DNA of 11,877 nt from Bergeyella zoohelcum (lineage in GTDB: Bacteria; Bacteroidota; Bacteroidia; Flavobacteriales; Weeksellaceae), in NCBI GenBank assembly GCA_030523905.1, contig JAUNHO010000017.1:1-11877 (forward strand), read 5' to 3'. The stretch's first letter is position 1. The number at the start of each line of letters is the position of its first letter. A model generated the notes under the pieces. It was not told the origin of the DNA. It saw only the letters and a program-made list of their open reading frames with translations, and made no database searches. Below, in pieces: positions 1 through 6,630 of the stretch. The translations under genes were made by a program, and so were the position numbers.

Positions 1-1176
1 AACCTCTATATGAATATCTATTCTATCCAAAAGTGGCCCCGAAAGTTTGTTCATATAGCGTTGCATTTCGGTAGGAGAAGAGGTATTATTGGGGTCATCA
101 GGGAAATAACCGCTTGGGCTAGGGTTCATACTTGCCACTAGCATAAAACTCGCTGGATAATCTACCGTAAATCTTGACCTTGAAATCGTTACAACTCGGT
201 CTTCCAATGGTTGTCTCATTACTTCCAGTACGGTTCTCTTAAATTCTGGCATTTCATCAAGGAATAAAACGCCGTTGTGAGCCAATGAAATTTCGCCAGG
301 TTGCGGATAACTACCTCCTCCCACTAGTGCCACATCTGAAATAGTATGATGCGGATTTCGGAAAGGGCGAACCGTCATCAGAGAGGTCTCTGCCCCCATT
401 TTCCCAGCGACAGAATGGATTTTGGTGGTCTCCAATGCCTCGCGTAATGTGAGCGGTGGCAAGATACTCGGTATGCGTTTTGCGAGCATCGTTTTTCCGC
501 TACCTGGTGGGCCTATCAAGATGATGTTATGCCCTCCTGCTGCCGCCACTTCCATTGCTCTTTTGGCTGTTTCCTGACCTTTCACCTCGGAAAAATCAAA
601 CGGAAAATGGTTGATTTTCTCCTGAAACTCCTTTCGTGTATCAATTTCTGTTTTATGAAGCGGAATCTTTTTATCAAAAAAATCAATTACCTCGCTGATG
701 TTTTCCACACCATAAACATCAAGGTTATTCACAATCGCGGCTTCTTTGGTATTTTGTTTCGGGAGAATAATCCCCTTAAAGCCCTCTTCTCTCGCCTTGA
801 TGGCAATCGGTAGAACGCCTTTTATCGGTTGAAGTCCGCCATCTAATGAGAGTTCCCCCATTATGATATAATCGCCAATATTCTCGGCTTGTATCTGTTG
901 TGATGCTGATAAAATCCCCAAGGCAATGCTCAAATCATACGCCGAACCCTCTTTGCGAAGGTCAGCAGGAGCCATATTGATAGTTACTTTCTTACCAGGA
1001 ATACCATAGCCTACATTTTTGAGAGCAGCGGAAATTCTATAACTACTCTCCTTGATGGCATTGTCTGGCAAACCCACTAGATGATAGCCCACGCCACCAG
1101 ACGCGACATTGACCTCTATTGTAATAATTTGTGCCGAAACGCCGTGGATAGCACTCCCATAAACTTTTACCAACAT
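1..1176 (-). CDS. YifB/ComM-family AAA+ ATPase (Mg-chelatase-like), 3' end outside window
   Basis: 392 codons are visible without a stop; the family is usually about 510 residues, so roughly the last quarter lies beyond the left edge. Residues 1-165 form the N-terminal Lon-protease-like fold of the family (IKESSYRISAALKN, then NMAPADLRKEGSAYDL at about 67-82). The Mg-chelatase AAA+ core follows, with Walker A GPPGSGKT at 222-229, Walker B LFLDE at 304-308, a sensor I region ASMNPSPSGYFPD at 348-360 and LSGPLLDRID at 378-387. The family is known as ComM, a hexameric helicase that promotes branch migration during natural transformation in Vibrio and Acinetobacter. In Flavobacteriia the role is less clear, so the helicase function is inferred. 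The ATG at 1174-1176 lies about 28 nt past a TACTTTTG box, so the gene probably has its own promoter rather than depending on the upstream SprT-like gene. Confidence 0.95.
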   Translation of the reverse strand, partial: MLVKVYGSAIHGVSAQIITIEVNVASGGVGYHLVGLPDNAIKESSYRISAALKNVGYGIPGKKVTINMAPADLRKEGSAYDLSIALGILSASQQIQAENIGDYIIMGELSLDGGLQPIKGVLPIAIKAREEGFKGIILPKQNTKEAAIVNNLDVYGVENISEVIDFFDKKIPLHKTEIDTRKEFQEKINHFPFDFSEVKGQETAKRAMEVAAAGGHNIILIGPPGSGKTMLAKRIPSILPPLTLREALETTKIHSVAGKMGAETSLMTVRPFRNPHHTISDVALVGGGSYPQPGEISLAHNGVLFLDEMPEFKRTVLEVMRQPLEDRVVTISRSRFTVDYPASFMLVASMNPSPSGYFPDDPNNTSSPTEMQRYMNKLSGPLLDRIDIHIEV

Positions 1177-1203
1177 TTGTGAATTTTTTAGAAATTATCT
1201 TGC

Positions 1204-1211
1204 CAAAAGTA
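1204..1211 (-). promoter_or_regulatory. -7 promoter element (TACTTTTG) for the yifB-like gene
   Basis: On the minus strand TACTTTTG matches the Bacteroidota -7 consensus TAnnTTTG exactly and lies 27 nt before the ATG. No TTG was found 17-23 nt upstream, so the -33 element is weak or absent. Confidence 0.6.
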
Positions 1212-1247
1212 CAGAATTTTTATTGAAAATAATAAATTTAATTGCAC

Positions 1248-1841
1248 CTAACCCATCTTTTCTACTCTTGCCAAACTTTTGAAAAGATATTTTCTGCCAT
1301 TTTCGGTACTTTCACAAAGATAATGCCGATGTTTTTTACCCAGTAAAATGTATCTTTTTCCATTATAAACGAAAGAACTTTGCGTGGGTAAATCTTCTAT
1401 AAACACTTGGTTCTCCGCCATTGTTTCGCCATAGAAATATCTCACCAAATCTGGACTTGCCATAAAATTCGCCTTTGGAGATTTTGCAAATTTTAGGATT
1501 AAAGGTTGCAAACTAGTTTCATAAACAGAAATACTTTCCAAGAGCATCTCTCGGTAGGTCTGCTTCCATTCTTTGCCGTGCGGAAGTATGCCACGCCCAT
1601 AGATTTCAAAGGCTAAAAGATGAGCCAACTCGTGCGTGAGAACAAAGAAAAACAACTGCGGAACCAATGTAGCATTCAGCGTAATTTGGTGGGTTTTATT
1701 GGGCATTTTTCTATAATCGCCCAACTTACTATTTCGCTCCTTCTTTATTTTAATATGGATAGGATAATTACCAAACCATTTTTTCAGAAAAGGCACACAA
1801 GCCTCCGAGGGCAAAAATCTTTGAAGTACATCTACGGACAT
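1248..1841 (-). CDS. SprT-like domain protein, putative zinc metalloprotease
   Basis: The 197-residue protein has a gluzincin-type motif HELAH at residues 70-74 with E71 as the predicted catalytic base. A third histidine, H88 in PHGKEWK, is the likely third zinc ligand. This HExxH...H arrangement with a PHGxxW segment is characteristic of SprT-like domains, the family that includes eukaryotic Spartan, a protease for DNA-protein crosslinks. The bacterial members are poorly characterised, so a role in protein-DNA crosslink repair is only an analogy. The C-terminal part (about 155-195, NGKRYILL...NGRKYLFKSL) corresponds to the zinc-ribbon-like tail of the family but has only one cysteine, so it probably binds no zinc. 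The ATG at 1839-1841 follows a TATCTTTG box at 1860-1867. The gene is divergent from the globin gene. Confidence 0.85.
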   Translation of the reverse strand: MSVDVLQRFLPSEACVPFLKKWFGNYPIHIKIKKERNSKLGDYRKMPNKTHQITLNATLVPQLFFFVLTHELAHLLAFEIYGRGILPHGKEWKQTYREMLLESISVYETSLQPLILKFAKSPKANFMASPDLVRYFYGETMAENQVFIEDLPTQSSFVYNGKRYILLGKKHRHYLCESTENGRKYLFKSLARVEKMG

Positions 1842-1859
1842 TTTTTATTTTTAATTCTG

Positions 1860-1867
1860 CAAAGATA
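1860..1867 (-). promoter_or_regulatory. -7 promoter element (TATCTTTG) for the SprT-like gene
   Basis: TATCTTTG on the minus strand fits TAnnTTTG and lies 18 nt before the ATG. No TTG is present at the -33 spacing. Confidence 0.55.
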
Positions 1868-1918
1868 TTTTTTATTTACTAATGACTAAAATCATAATTT
1901 CCTAATCTGAAAAACCTA

Positions 1919-1926
1919 TAACTTTG
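1919..1926 (+). promoter_or_regulatory. -7 promoter element (TAACTTTG) for the globin gene
   Basis: TAACTTTG fits TAnnTTTG. Only 4 nt separate it from the globin ATG at 1931, so the transcript would start at or within a few nt of the start codon. No -33 TTG is visible at the usual spacing. Confidence 0.55.
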
Positions 1927-1930
1927 CCGT

Positions 1931-2311
1931 ATGAGAACACTAGAAACCAGAGAAGACATAGAGCTTCTCGTGAATACTTTTTACGATAAAATACAAAAAG
2001 ACGATACCATCGGATTTTTCTTCAATGATATTGCCAAAACCGATTGGAGCCACCACCTACCGAAAATGTACAGATTCTGGGAGTCTCTACTTTTCGGGAA
2101 AGCGACCTACAAGGGCAACCCAATGGCAGAGCATTTCCCCATCAATGCACAAGTCCCAATGGAGAAATACCATTTTGAACACTGGCTAAAAGTATGGACA
2201 GAAACCGTGGAAGAACTTTTCGTGGGAGAAAAAGCCGAAATGGCAGTGTATAAAGCCTCTAATATCTCTAGCCTTATGGCGTATAAAATGGAAATGGCAA
2301 GACGCGTTTAG
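1931..2311 (+). CDS. Group III truncated hemoglobin
   Basis: The 126-residue protein aligns by eye over its length with group III truncated globins such as Campylobacter Ctb. The diagnostic positions are all present: F17-Y18 as B9-B10 with the distal tyrosine, H42 as E7 (in SHHLPKMYRFW), M46 as E11, H68 in MAEHFPIN as the proximal F8 heme ligand, and W85 in EHWLKVW as G8. Group III globins are cytoplasmic heme proteins; their distal Tyr/Trp pair suits tight O2 binding or NO and peroxide chemistry. The physiological substrate cannot be read from the sequence. The gene is a single unit: divergent from the SprT-like gene, convergent with the prolyl endopeptidase and closed by a hairpin. The only in-frame Met near the N-terminus is the annotated one; the next is M46, inside the heme pocket. 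Confidence 0.93.
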   Translation: MRTLETREDIELLVNTFYDKIQKDDTIGFFFNDIAKTDWSHHLPKMYRFWESLLFGKATYKGNPMAEHFPINAQVPMEKYHFEHWLKVWTETVEELFVGEKAEMAVYKASNISSLMAYKMEMARRV

Positions 2312-2319
2312 AATAAAAA

Positions 2320-2345
2320 AGTTTGGCAGATTTCTCTACCAAACT
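2320..2345. terminator. Bidirectional terminator between globin and prolyl endopeptidase genes
   Basis: The stem AGTTTGG/CCAAACT encloses an inner AGA/TCT pair separated by one C-A mismatch and a TTTC loop. On the plus strand it is followed by a T-rich stretch, and on the minus strand by TTTTTTATTC. It fills the 44-nt gap between two convergent genes, so it probably serves both. Confidence 0.7.
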
Positions 2346-2355
2346 CTTTATCTAT

Positions 2356-4479
2356 TTATTTCTTCAAGTTTCTTATGCCCATTTCGTAGAGAGCGAAACT
2401 CATCAGGTCTGCATTTTCACCGATGACTTGGTCGGTAGAACGCCCTGCTCCGTGTCCTGCATTCACTTCTATTCTTATCAAAGTAGGGTTTTTACAAGTT
2501 TGTTTTTCTTGCAATTCTGCCCCAAATTTGAAGGAATGTGCAGGGACTACTCTATCATCGTGGTCGCTGGTAATGACCATAGTAGAAGGGTAGCAAGTAC
2601 CTTTTTTCACATTATGCACAGGCGAGTAAGATTTTAGATATTCAAACATTTCTTTGCTATCTTCCGCCGTTCCATAGTCGTACGCCCAGCCTGCTCCTGC
2701 GGTGAATTTATTATACCTTAGCATATCCAAAACACCTACACCTGGGAAGGCTACTTTGGCAAGGTCAGGACGCATCGTCATCGTTGCACCTACGAGAAGC
2801 CCACCATTAGAACGCCCAGAAAGTGCCATATATTCAGGGGAAGTATAGCCATTTTTCTGTAAATATTCACCTGCAGCAATGAAGTCATTAAATACATTTT
2901 TCTTTTGCATTTTCGTACCTGCATCGTGCCATTTTCTGCCATATTCCCCACCGCCACGGATATTCGGCACGGCATAAATTCCTCCGTTTTCCATCCAAAT
3001 GGCATTCACCACAGAGAATGCAGGATTTAGGCTAATGTTAAACCCTCCATAAGAGTACAAAATCGTAGGGTTTTTACCATCTTTCTTCAAACCTTTTTTG
3101 TAGGAAATCATCATTGGGACTTTTGTTCCGTCTTTTGAGGTAAAAAACACCTGCTCGGAAACATAATTCTCTGGATTGAATTTCACATTAGGCTTCTGAT
3201 AAACCTCTGATTTCCCGCTTTCTAAATTCAGTTTGAAAGTCGTAGCAGGAGTGATATAATTGGTAAAAGAATAATAAACTTCCTTATCTTTTTCCTTTCC
3301 GCCAAAGCCATTCGCAGAGCCTTTACCTGGTAGGGAAATCTCACGGATAAGTTTGCCATCGTAATCTTTTTGCTGGATGAAAGACACCGCATCTTTCGTA
3401 TATTTTGCGAAAATATAACCTCCTGCGGTAGAGACTGACAGCACATTTTCCGTCTCTGGAATCACCTCTATCCATTCATTCGGTTTACTGATATGGAATT
3501 TCACCAACTTATTATTCGGAGCGTTTTTATCCGTAAGCAAATAGATGAAATCGCCTTTGGTATCCACCACATCGGTATTGTAATCATACCCCAACTGAAT
3601 TGGCACAAAATCCGAGCCTTTTACATAAAAGTCTTTAATGTAAAGTTCATTACCGCTGGTAGCATTCGCCGCATTGAGGATTAGAAATCTTTCATCATTA
3701 GAAATCCCCATCGTCATATATCTTCTTTTGAAATCTGCACTTCCTTTTACAAGCTGGTCTTCGGAGGCTTTTGTCCCGAGTTTATGGAAATAAACCTTGT
3801 GCATATCGGTCATTCCTGAAAGCATACTTCCGTCCTTTGGCTGGTCGTACTTAGAGTAATAAAAACCGCTATCGCCTAGCCAAGTTGCCCCACTGAACTT
3901 CGCCACGATAGGCTCATCAAGGATTTTTTTCGTAGCTACATCCATTATGATGATTTTATTCCAATCGGAACCGCCTTCGGAGATGGAGTATGCTACCAAA
4001 TTACCTTTTTTATTGAAAGAAACCCCTGCCAAAGAGGTGGTTCCATCTTTGGAAAATTGGTTTGGGTCAAGGAAAACCTCTGTTTTTCCATTCTTGTCCG
4101 TTCTATACAAAACCGACTGCGCTTGGAGACCATCGTTTTTATAGAAATAGGTATAATCTCCCTCCTTGAAAGGCGAACCTATTCTCTCGTAATTCCAAAT
4201 ATTTTTCAGCTGTTGTCTTATCTCCTCACGGAATGGAATTTTAGACAAGTAACTGTTTGTCAATACATTTTGCTCTTTCACCCAAGCCTTCGTGTCTTCT
4301 GCTCGGTCGTCTTCCAACCAACGATATGGGTCTGCAATAGATTGCCCAAAATAGGTATCCGTATGATTCACTTTTTTCGTTTCTGGATACTTTTGCGTAT
4401 TATTTTCTACCATTTTCTGACTGGTGCAAGAGGCTAAAAACATTGCTCCTGCGGATACAATTAGTGATTTTAGTTTCAT
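2356..4479 (-). CDS. Prolyl oligopeptidase (S9A prolyl endopeptidase), predicted lipoprotein
   Basis: The 707-residue serine peptidase cleaves after proline in short peptides. Residues 1-18 form a lipoprotein signal peptide ending in the lipobox LASC, so C18 would be lipidated. No acidic surface-export signal follows, so a periplasm-facing anchor is likelier than surface display. After a short linker comes a seven-bladed propeller (about 75-430), then an alpha/beta-hydrolase domain with catalytic S557 in GRSNGG, D641 in SDHDDRV and H676 in NAGHGAG; these sit close to the 554/641/680 triad of the porcine enzyme. The sequence closely resembles, from memory, the Elizabethkingia meningoseptica enzyme studied as a gluten-degrading peptidase. 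An ATG 13 codons upstream (4518) is rejected because a TAACTTTG box lies between it and this start, and the signal peptide begins exactly at MKLKSL. Confidence 0.96.
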   Translation of the reverse strand: MKLKSLIVSAGAMFLASCTSQKMVENNTQKYPETKKVNHTDTYFGQSIADPYRWLEDDRAEDTKAWVKEQNVLTNSYLSKIPFREEIRQQLKNIWNYERIGSPFKEGDYTYFYKNDGLQAQSVLYRTDKNGKTEVFLDPNQFSKDGTTSLAGVSFNKKGNLVAYSISEGGSDWNKIIIMDVATKKILDEPIVAKFSGATWLGDSGFYYSKYDQPKDGSMLSGMTDMHKVYFHKLGTKASEDQLVKGSADFKRRYMTMGISNDERFLILNAANATSGNELYIKDFYVKGSDFVPIQLGYDYNTDVVDTKGDFIYLLTDKNAPNNKLVKFHISKPNEWIEVIPETENVLSVSTAGGYIFAKYTKDAVSFIQQKDYDGKLIREISLPGKGSANGFGGKEKDKEVYYSFTNYITPATTFKLNLESGKSEVYQKPNVKFNPENYVSEQVFFTSKDGTKVPMMISYKKGLKKDGKNPTILYSYGGFNISLNPAFSVVNAIWMENGGIYAVPNIRGGGEYGRKWHDAGTKMQKKNVFNDFIAAGEYLQKNGYTSPEYMALSGRSNGGLLVGATMTMRPDLAKVAFPGVGVLDMLRYNKFTAGAGWAYDYGTAEDSKEMFEYLKSYSPVHNVKKGTCYPSTMVITSDHDDRVVPAHSFKFGAELQEKQTCKNPTLIRIEVNAGHGAGRSTDQVIGENADLMSFALYEMGIRNLKK

Positions 4480-4494
4480 TATTTTGATTTTGCC

Positions 4495-4502
4495 CAAAGT
4501 TA
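4495..4502 (-). promoter_or_regulatory. -7 promoter element (TAACTTTG) for the prolyl endopeptidase gene
   Basis: TAACTTTG on the minus strand matches TAnnTTTG and lies 15 nt before the ATG at 4479. It is followed by GGCAAAATCA, nearly the same downstream sequence as at the bcp promoter. The nearest upstream TTG is only 13 nt away, so the -33 element is doubtful. Confidence 0.6.
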
Positions 4503-4595
4503 AAAAAAATTTTAACAAAAAATTAAAATTTCTAAAATAAAAAAGGAATACTATTTGATATTAACAAGATAGTATAAAATCTTAAAATCAATTAA

Positions 4596-4781
4596 ATGAA
4601 AAAAGAAATCAGTGTTTTATTGGCTACAAGCCTTGGCTTTTTTGCTACAATAGGCTTCTTATCCTTGAAAAAACAACAAAAAGAACGAGCATATAACGAG
4701 GAATACGAAGACTTTCACCGAAATTTTTCTACAAACAATAGCGAAGAGTCTCACGGCGTGGAATATCTCGCAATGATATAG
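4596..4781 (+). CDS. Small single-pass membrane protein, function unknown
   Basis: The 61-residue protein starts MKKEISVLL and has one hydrophobic helix at about residues 5-23, followed by KKQQKER and a charged polar tail (about 29-57) rich in Glu, Asn and Ser. This suggests an N-terminal anchor with a short soluble tail. There is no cysteine lipobox and no recognisable domain. Support for a real gene is positional: it exactly fills the space between the prolyl endopeptidase and bcp, with a stop codon abutting the bcp stop. An imperfect -7 box, TACTATTTG with 3 nt instead of 2 between TA and TTTG, lies at 4549-4557. I do not recognise the family. It could be a chance open frame, but the clean signal-anchor pattern makes that less likely. 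Confidence 0.65.
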   Translation: MKKEISVLLATSLGFFATIGFLSLKKQQKERAYNEEYEDFHRNFSTNNSEESHGVEYLAMI

Positions 4782-5234
4782 TTAGTCTTCCGACAAAATT
4801 TGGGTAGCAGCTTCCTTTGTTTTTACTTTTTCGATGACGCGTGTGCAGATGGCGTTTTCATCAAAAATAAAGGTCGTTCGGACGATTCCCATAAACTCTT
4901 TGCCCATAAATTTTTTCAGTTGCCAGACTCCGAATTGTTCGCAAATTACTCTGCTTTCATCGGCAATTAAATCATATTTGAAGGAAAATTTATCGTGGAA
5001 TTTCTTTTGTTTTTCCACAGAATCCGCACTTATTCCGAGCAAAGTATAACCTGCCTTTTTTAGTTCCAAAATATTGTCGGACAGGTTACACGCCTCCGCC
5101 GTACAGCCAGGCGTATTGGCTTTGGGATAAAAGAAAATCACCAGTTTTTGTCCCTTCAATGCTTCGGATTTTATCGTTTTTCCGTCTTGGTTAATGCCTT
5201 CAAATTGAGGTAAAAATTCTCCTACTTTCAACAT
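4782..5234 (-). CDS. bcp: Thioredoxin-dependent peroxiredoxin, BCP/PrxQ type
   Basis: The 150-residue cytoplasmic thiol peroxidase reduces hydrogen peroxide and organic hydroperoxides with electrons from thioredoxin. The thioredoxin-like fold is evident from LVIFFYPKANTPGC, which contains the peroxiredoxin signature PxxxTxxC (P37, T41, C44). C44 is the peroxidatic cysteine and C49, five residues on, is the resolving cysteine typical of the atypical 2-Cys BCP subtype. R119 in GIVRTTF is the expected active-site arginine. One variation is that position 39 is Ala where most relatives have Asp (YPKDNTPGC). Two further cysteines (98, 130) are not expected to be catalytic. The gene is divergent from nth and shares a palindromic promoter with it. 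Its stop codon directly abuts that of the convergent small membrane protein, leaving no room for a terminator. Confidence 0.95.
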   Translation of the reverse strand: MLKVGEFLPQFEGINQDGKTIKSEALKGQKLVIFFYPKANTPGCTAEACNLSDNILELKKAGYTLLGISADSVEKQKKFHDKFSFKYDLIADESRVICEQFGVWQLKKFMGKEFMGIVRTTFIFDENAICTRVIEKVKTKEAATQILSED

Positions 5235-5240
5235 ATTGTT

Positions 5241-5258
5241 TAATTTTGCCCAAAATTA
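5241..5258. promoter_or_regulatory. Palindromic divergent double -7 element between bcp and nth
   Basis: TAATTTTG at 5241-5248 (plus strand, towards nth) is followed after CC by its exact reverse complement at 5251-5258, which reads TAATTTTG on the minus strand towards bcp. Both fit TAnnTTTG. The bcp-directed box has a TTG at 5281-5279 with a 20-nt spacer, a good -33 element lying inside the nth coding region. No TTG at the correct spacing was found for the nth-directed box. The two promoters overlap, so polymerase on one should block the other. The same site could also be an operator for a dimeric regulator. Confidence 0.65.
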
Positions 5259-5266
5259 GTGAAAAT

Positions 5267-5884
5267 ATGACTAAAAAGCAACGGGCAGAAATCATCATAG
5301 AAGAGCTGGAAAAACTATATCCTAATCCGCCAATACCGCTAGACCATACCGATGAATACACGCTTTTGGTAGCTGTGGCTCTCTCGGCACAAACGACGGA
5401 TAAGAAGGTGAATCAAATCACACCGAAACTTTTCAGTAAAGGTGGAACGCCAGAAAAAATGGCAAAATTGGAAGTCGCCGAAATAAAGGAACTCATTAAG
5501 GAAGTGGGGTTATCTAACTCCAAGGCGAAAAACCTAAAAGCAATGGCAGAACTCCTTGTGGAAAGGCATAATGGCATAGTTCCGCAGACCTACGAAGAAC
5601 TGGAAGCCTTGCCTGGTGTAGGGCATAAGACGGCTTCGGTAGTGATGAGCCAAGCCTTCGGTTTCCCTGCTTTTCCTGTGGATACGCATATCCATAGGCT
5701 ACTCACGCAATGGAAAATGACCTCTGGTAAAAATGTGGTTCAGACGGAGAAAGACGCAAAAAAAATCTTCCCAAAAGACAAGTGGAACAAACTCCACATC
5801 CAAATCATACTCTACGGAAGAGAATATTCCCCAGCGAGAGGCAATGGCGAAAAGGATTTCCTTACCCCGATGCTCGGCTTATAG
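5267..5884 (+). CDS. nth: Endonuclease III homologue (base-excision repair DNA glycosylase/AP lyase) without the Fe-S cluster cysteines
   Basis: The 205-residue HhH-GPD glycosylase removes oxidised pyrimidines and cleaves at the abasic site. LSAQTTDKKVN at about 40-50 matches the conserved LSAQATD segment. The helix-hairpin-helix LPGVGHKTA (115-123) supplies the catalytic Lys K121, and VDTHIHR supplies the catalytic Asp D139. After LHIQIILYGREYSPARG, where E. coli Nth has the C-x6-C-x2-C-x5-C cluster loop, this protein has no cysteine and ends EKDFLTPMLGL. The protein contains no cysteine at all. A TTG start 7 codons upstream (5246) is rejected because it lies inside the TAATTTTG promoter box and would not be transcribed; MTKKQRAEII is a natural N-terminus. 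The last 6 nt overlap the end of the convergent rhomboid gene. Confidence 0.93.
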   Translation: MTKKQRAEIIIEELEKLYPNPPIPLDHTDEYTLLVAVALSAQTTDKKVNQITPKLFSKGGTPEKMAKLEVAEIKELIKEVGLSNSKAKNLKAMAELLVERHNGIVPQTYEELEALPGVGHKTASVVMSQAFGFPAFPVDTHIHRLLTQWKMTSGKNVVQTEKDAKKIFPKDKWNKLHIQIILYGREYSPARGNGEKDFLTPMLGL

Positions 5885-6625
5885 ATGGTACATCATCTTG
5901 CCTTTCTTCCAATATTTAGCGAGTAAAAAACCTACCAAAGCCCCACCAATATGGGCAAAGTGGGCTATATCTCCCATCTTTCCGCTGAAACCTAGATAAA
6001 GTGAAATGAGGATAATAATAGGCAAAAGATATTTCGCTTTGACAGGAAAAGGCACGAACATAAACATCAGTTTAGCATTTGGAAATAGCGTAGAAAAAGC
6101 CGCCACGACCCCAAAAATCGCCCCAGACGCACCGAGCATTTTGGCATTCAGCATCTGCCCAAGTTCTAACGCCAATGGATTTTGGAAGATGCTCTGGTCG
6201 CCGTGATAATCCATCGCTGATTTTCGGAAAATCTCGGAGACATCAAGCCCAGCAGCATCAATTTCGGAAACAAGCCCTTGAATTTGAATAAAATTCCAAA
6301 TATTAAACAATAAAAACGCTCCCAAACCACTCGCAAAATAAAGAATCACGAATCTTTTTTCTGCCAAAAAGCGTTCAAGCACTGGGCCAAAACTCCACAG
6401 CGTGAGCATATTAAACAAAATATGCGTAAGCCCTACTCCACCAGACAGAGGCGAGTGCATAAACATATGGGTAAGCACTTGCCACGATTTGAAATTGGGC
6501 GAAAACGGATAATACGCTGATAAAATATCGTAAAGGTATCCACTGAATAAAAAATTGGAAACCAGATAAATAACAACATTAAGAATAATGATATTCCGTG
6601 TAACGGGTGGGATATTTGCAAACAT
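5879..6625 (-). CDS. Rhomboid-family intramembrane serine protease
   Basis: The 248-residue polytopic membrane protein has about six hydrophobic helices (roughly 11-28, 60-80, 92-112, 162-183, 198-213, 222-240). Rhomboid signatures are present: the HxxxN pair H68/N72 in HILFNML, the catalytic serine S167 in GASGAIFG, and the catalytic histidine H225 in HFAHIGG. Rhomboids cut single-pass membrane proteins within the bilayer; the substrate here is unknown. About 48 mostly polar residues (112-160) separate the third and fourth helices, a longer loop than in E. coli GlpG. The start is 5 nt downstream of the mutL stop with no promoter box between, so the two are probably cotranscribed. A mutL-rhomboid order is, as I recall, common in Flavobacteriia. 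The TAA stop is complementary to the last Leu codon of nth. Confidence 0.92.
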   Translation of the reverse strand: MFANIPPVTRNIIILNVVIYLVSNFLFSGYLYDILSAYYPFSPNFKSWQVLTHMFMHSPLSGGVGLTHILFNMLTLWSFGPVLERFLAEKRFVILYFASGLGAFLLFNIWNFIQIQGLVSEIDAAGLDVSEIFRKSAMDYHGDQSIFQNPLALELGQMLNAKMLGASGAIFGVVAAFSTLFPNAKLMFMFVPFPVKAKYLLPIIILISLYLGFSGKMGDIAHFAHIGGALVGFLLAKYWKKGKMMYHL

Positions 6626-6630
6626 TTTTT

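Noticed and set aside
529..813. 94-codon plus-strand frame antisense to the yifB-like gene
   Set aside because: It lies entirely inside a well-supported ATPase gene on the other strand and has a low-complexity Phe/Leu/Cys-rich translation with no domain.
2312..2355. Hairpin considered as an RNA thermometer or attachment site
   Set aside because: Its position between two convergent stops and the flanking T-runs on both strands are explained by a bidirectional terminator.
4057..4437. 126-codon plus-strand frame antisense to the prolyl endopeptidase
   Set aside because: It is a shadow of a strongly conserved coding region, with no promoter and no recognisable domain.
4480..4518. Longer N-terminus of the prolyl endopeptidase (13 extra residues from an ATG at 4518)
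   Set aside because: The TAACTTTG promoter box at 4495-4502 lies inside it, and the lipoprotein signal peptide begins at the downstream ATG.
5246..5266. TTG start seven codons upstream for nth
   Set aside because: It lies within the TAATTTTG promoter element, so it would not be in the transcript.
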